In this document: one piece after another, positions 31,332 to 32,549 of the stretch
Position numbering within the stretch: position 1 is the first letter of the stretch
Layout: each line of letters opens with the position of its first letter
Source: Bacilli bacterium
GTDB lineage: Bacteria; Bacillota_I; Bacilli_A; RF39; UBA660
Length of the DNA stretch: 32,549 nucleotides
Reading direction: 5' to 3'
Assembly (NCBI GenBank): GCA_016293205.1
Contig: JAEDES010000010.1
Location: forward strand, 1-32,549
Notes under the pieces: generated by a model
What the model was told of the DNA's origin: nothing
Database searches by the model: none
What the model saw: the letters and a program-made list of their open reading frames with translations, nothing else
Translations under genes and position numbers: made by a program

Positions 31332-31863
31332 ACCATACAAACATTAATAAAGTTAAAAATATAACAACAATTAATGAAATTAATACTGTTAACCCTAAAG
31401 CATTACTTAATCCTGCTTCAGAACTTTTTACATAGACTTTTTCTTTTTCTCTATTTACCACTTTATCTTTTAATTTTCTTGCATAATCTTTTGAAATACC
31501 ATCTACAGTAAACATATCATTATTTTCACTAACCATTCTAAATGTAAATTGATCATCACCATCAACATCTACAATATCAGCAACAACTGTATTAGTAGTA
31601 TCAGAATATTCAACAACTAATCTTTCTAAAAAATTAGTATAAAAACTTTCTGTACAAGAAAAAGCTACACTTCTTCCAATATCTCTTTTTCCATTTTGTT
31701 CTAACAATTCAACGGTACTTCTACATTTCCCATCTTCAATAGTTAAACCAATTAAAATTGAATTCTCTTTAGTAGATAAACATGCTACATCTAATATTTT
31801 CTTAATATAATCATCATAATAACCAACATTAGACTCATTACTATTCATTTTATTCTCTACCAT
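31330..31863 (-). CDS. tail-anchored membrane protein, unknown
   Basis: 177 residues. Most of the chain is a soluble alpha/beta-looking domain (SILIGLTIEDGKCRSTVELLEQ, then SVAFSCTESFYTNFLERLVVEY and FTFRMVSENNDMFTVDG); the last 24 residues form a single hydrophobic helix, so the body should face the cytoplasm. No family recognised. It starts 14 nt after the Thr/Glu-repeat protein gene, with AGGAGTG overlapping that stop codon, so the two are co-translated. A terminator closes the unit. Confidence 0.72.
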   Translation of the reverse strand: MVENKMNSNESNVGYYDDYIKKILDVACLSTKENSILIGLTIEDGKCRSTVELLEQNGKRDIGRSVAFSCTESFYTNFLERLVVEYSDTTNTVVADIVDVDGDDQFTFRMVSENNDMFTVDGISKDYARKLKDKVVNREKEKVYVKSSEAGLSNALGLTVLISLIVVIFLTLLMFVW

Positions 31864-31877
31864 ATTTTATTACACTC

Positions 31878-32549
31878 CTAACTCTTTACTAAAGTTTTAT
31901 TAATTTCACTTATTTTATCATATAAAGCTTGAGCTTCTGCAACTTTACCAGCATTGTAAAGATTATTTGCATCTACCATCATTGCTTCAATTGTTCTATT
32001 TTTATCCTCAGCAGTCATATTATCAGTTGATGGTACTGTAGATATAGCTGCATTGGCATCAACTGAAACTATATGTGTACCATTATGACCTTTCTCAGGT
32101 AAAACTCGTTTAAATATTAATAAAGCTTCTTGAGTTACTCTTGAACCCGCTAATTTATTATATTGATTATCAGATACTAATATTGCTCTAACATTAGTAC
32201 TTTGATCATTAAATTTTCTTATTGTTTCTTCCTCAGTTGGAGCTTCTGTTTGAACTTCTGTTGCTACTTCAGTTACAACTTCTGTTGCTGCTTCTCCAAA
32301 AGGTAAAATTCCTCCTTCTACTGCATCCCCTTCAGTAGGCATAGCAATTTGCACACCTGGAATTGATAACTCTGTTGCTACTTCAGTTTGTGCCTCAGTT
32401 ACTACTTCCGTACTTTCTTCTACAAGCATAGCAACTTGTACTCCTGGAATTGATAACTCAGTTTGAGACTCAGTTGCAACTTCTACAGTAGGAATAACTG
32501 CTTCTGCTTGTGCCTCTGTAGCAACTTCTACCGCAGGAATAACTGCTTC
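31878..32549 (-). CDS. Thr/Glu-repeat protein, 5' end beyond the window
   Basis: The open frame continues to the right edge, so the gene is truncated there; the methionine codon at 32429 is internal, because the same repeat pattern runs on above it. The visible N-terminal part is made of imperfect repeats such as TEAQTEVATE, TELSIPGVQVAM, TELSIPGVQIAM and EAVIPAVEVATEAQ. The C-terminal 110 residues, from IRKFNDQSTNVRAIL to the stop, form a separate domain with a final helix pair (DANNLYNAGKVAEAQALYDK, TPR-like). Such repeats suit a surface stalk or flexible tether, but no signal peptide is visible in this window. It is co-transcribed with the tail-anchored protein gene. Confidence 0.72.
   Translation of the reverse strand, partial: EAVIPAVEVATEAQAEAVIPTVEVATESQTELSIPGVQVAMLVEESTEVVTEAQTEVATELSIPGVQIAMPTEGDAVEGGILPFGEAATEVVTEVATEVQTEAPTEEETIRKFNDQSTNVRAILVSDNQYNKLAGSRVTQEALLIFKRVLPEKGHNGTHIVSVDANAAISTVPSTDNMTAEDKNRTIEAMMVDANNLYNAGKVAEAQALYDKISEINKTLVKS
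32225..32549. repeat. coding repeats of the Thr/Glu-repeat protein
   Basis: Imperfect in-frame repeats (units of roughly 9-30 nt built on ACTTCTGTT / ACTTCAGTT, plus two longer copies around the SIPGVQ block) run to the window edge. They are a substrate for expansion and contraction. Confidence 0.7.

Noticed and set aside
1..32549. CRISPR arrays, transposases or integrases
   Set aside because: No regularly spaced repeats and no recognisable transposase, integrase or Cas protein appear on either strand.

Overview
The window reads as chromosome from an AT-rich (my impression is under 30% GC) Bacillota of the Bacilli/RF39-like type, probably an uncultured gut lineage. The evidence is the codon bias, strong AGGAGG Shine-Dalgarno sites, many TTG-first reading frames with the true ATG inside, TGA used as a stop, and short gaps carrying hairpin-plus-T-run terminators. 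Ddl, MurF, a GH73-type glucosaminidase and lipobox lipoproteins show a cell with a peptidoglycan wall, so it is not a true mollicute. Almost all genes lie on the minus strand; the plus-strand exceptions are a small membrane protein, coaB, a 56-aa ORF and one giant gene.

Layout by position: (1) 1-3542, wall-precursor operon alpha/beta hydrolase - membrane-fused murF - ddl. (2) 3745-5150, a small membrane protein convergent with a two-lipoprotein operon (rhodanese-like and thioredoxin-like). (3) 5236-8019, operon lysR-type regulator - DNA-3-methyladenine glycosylase I - RsuA-like pseudouridine synthase - membrane-bound XRE regulator, divergent from coaB (8109-8879). (4) 8885-10597, a membrane-anchored serpin. 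(5) 10672-17943, an accessory-looking stretch: membrane protein, KilA-N protein, GNAT-like protein, a small ORF and a 1551-aa protein carrying three repeated modules, an unassigned central domain and a C-terminal nucleotidyltransferase resembling class I CCA/OAS-type enzymes. (6) 18044-18211, tRNA-Gly(GCC) and tRNA-Cys(GCA). (7) 18291-22872, an envelope protein, a PH-domain protein, an unknown small protein coupled to a YkpA/YbiT-type ABC-F ATPase, and a small kinase-fold protein. (8) 22948-24189, a noncoding RNA of about 607 nt with its own promoter and terminator, directly upstream of a 200-aa DUF21-like membrane protein; this is the arrangement and size of OLE RNA with OapA. (9) 24226-32549, a membrane metallopeptidase, a glucosaminidase, an ABC exporter, NUDIX-galE, a second membrane metallopeptidase with an Asn-rich stalk, a tail-anchored protein and a Thr/Glu-repeat protein cut by the window end.

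The two points most worth following are the probable OLE RNA/OapA locus and the 1551-aa nucleotidyltransferase protein. Regulation is unusually legible here: many promoters have TATAAT or TAAAAT, usually preceded by TGn, at 16-17 bp from a recognisable -35, and several sit on top of the terminator of the preceding gene. All functional names come from reading motifs by eye; no database search was possible.
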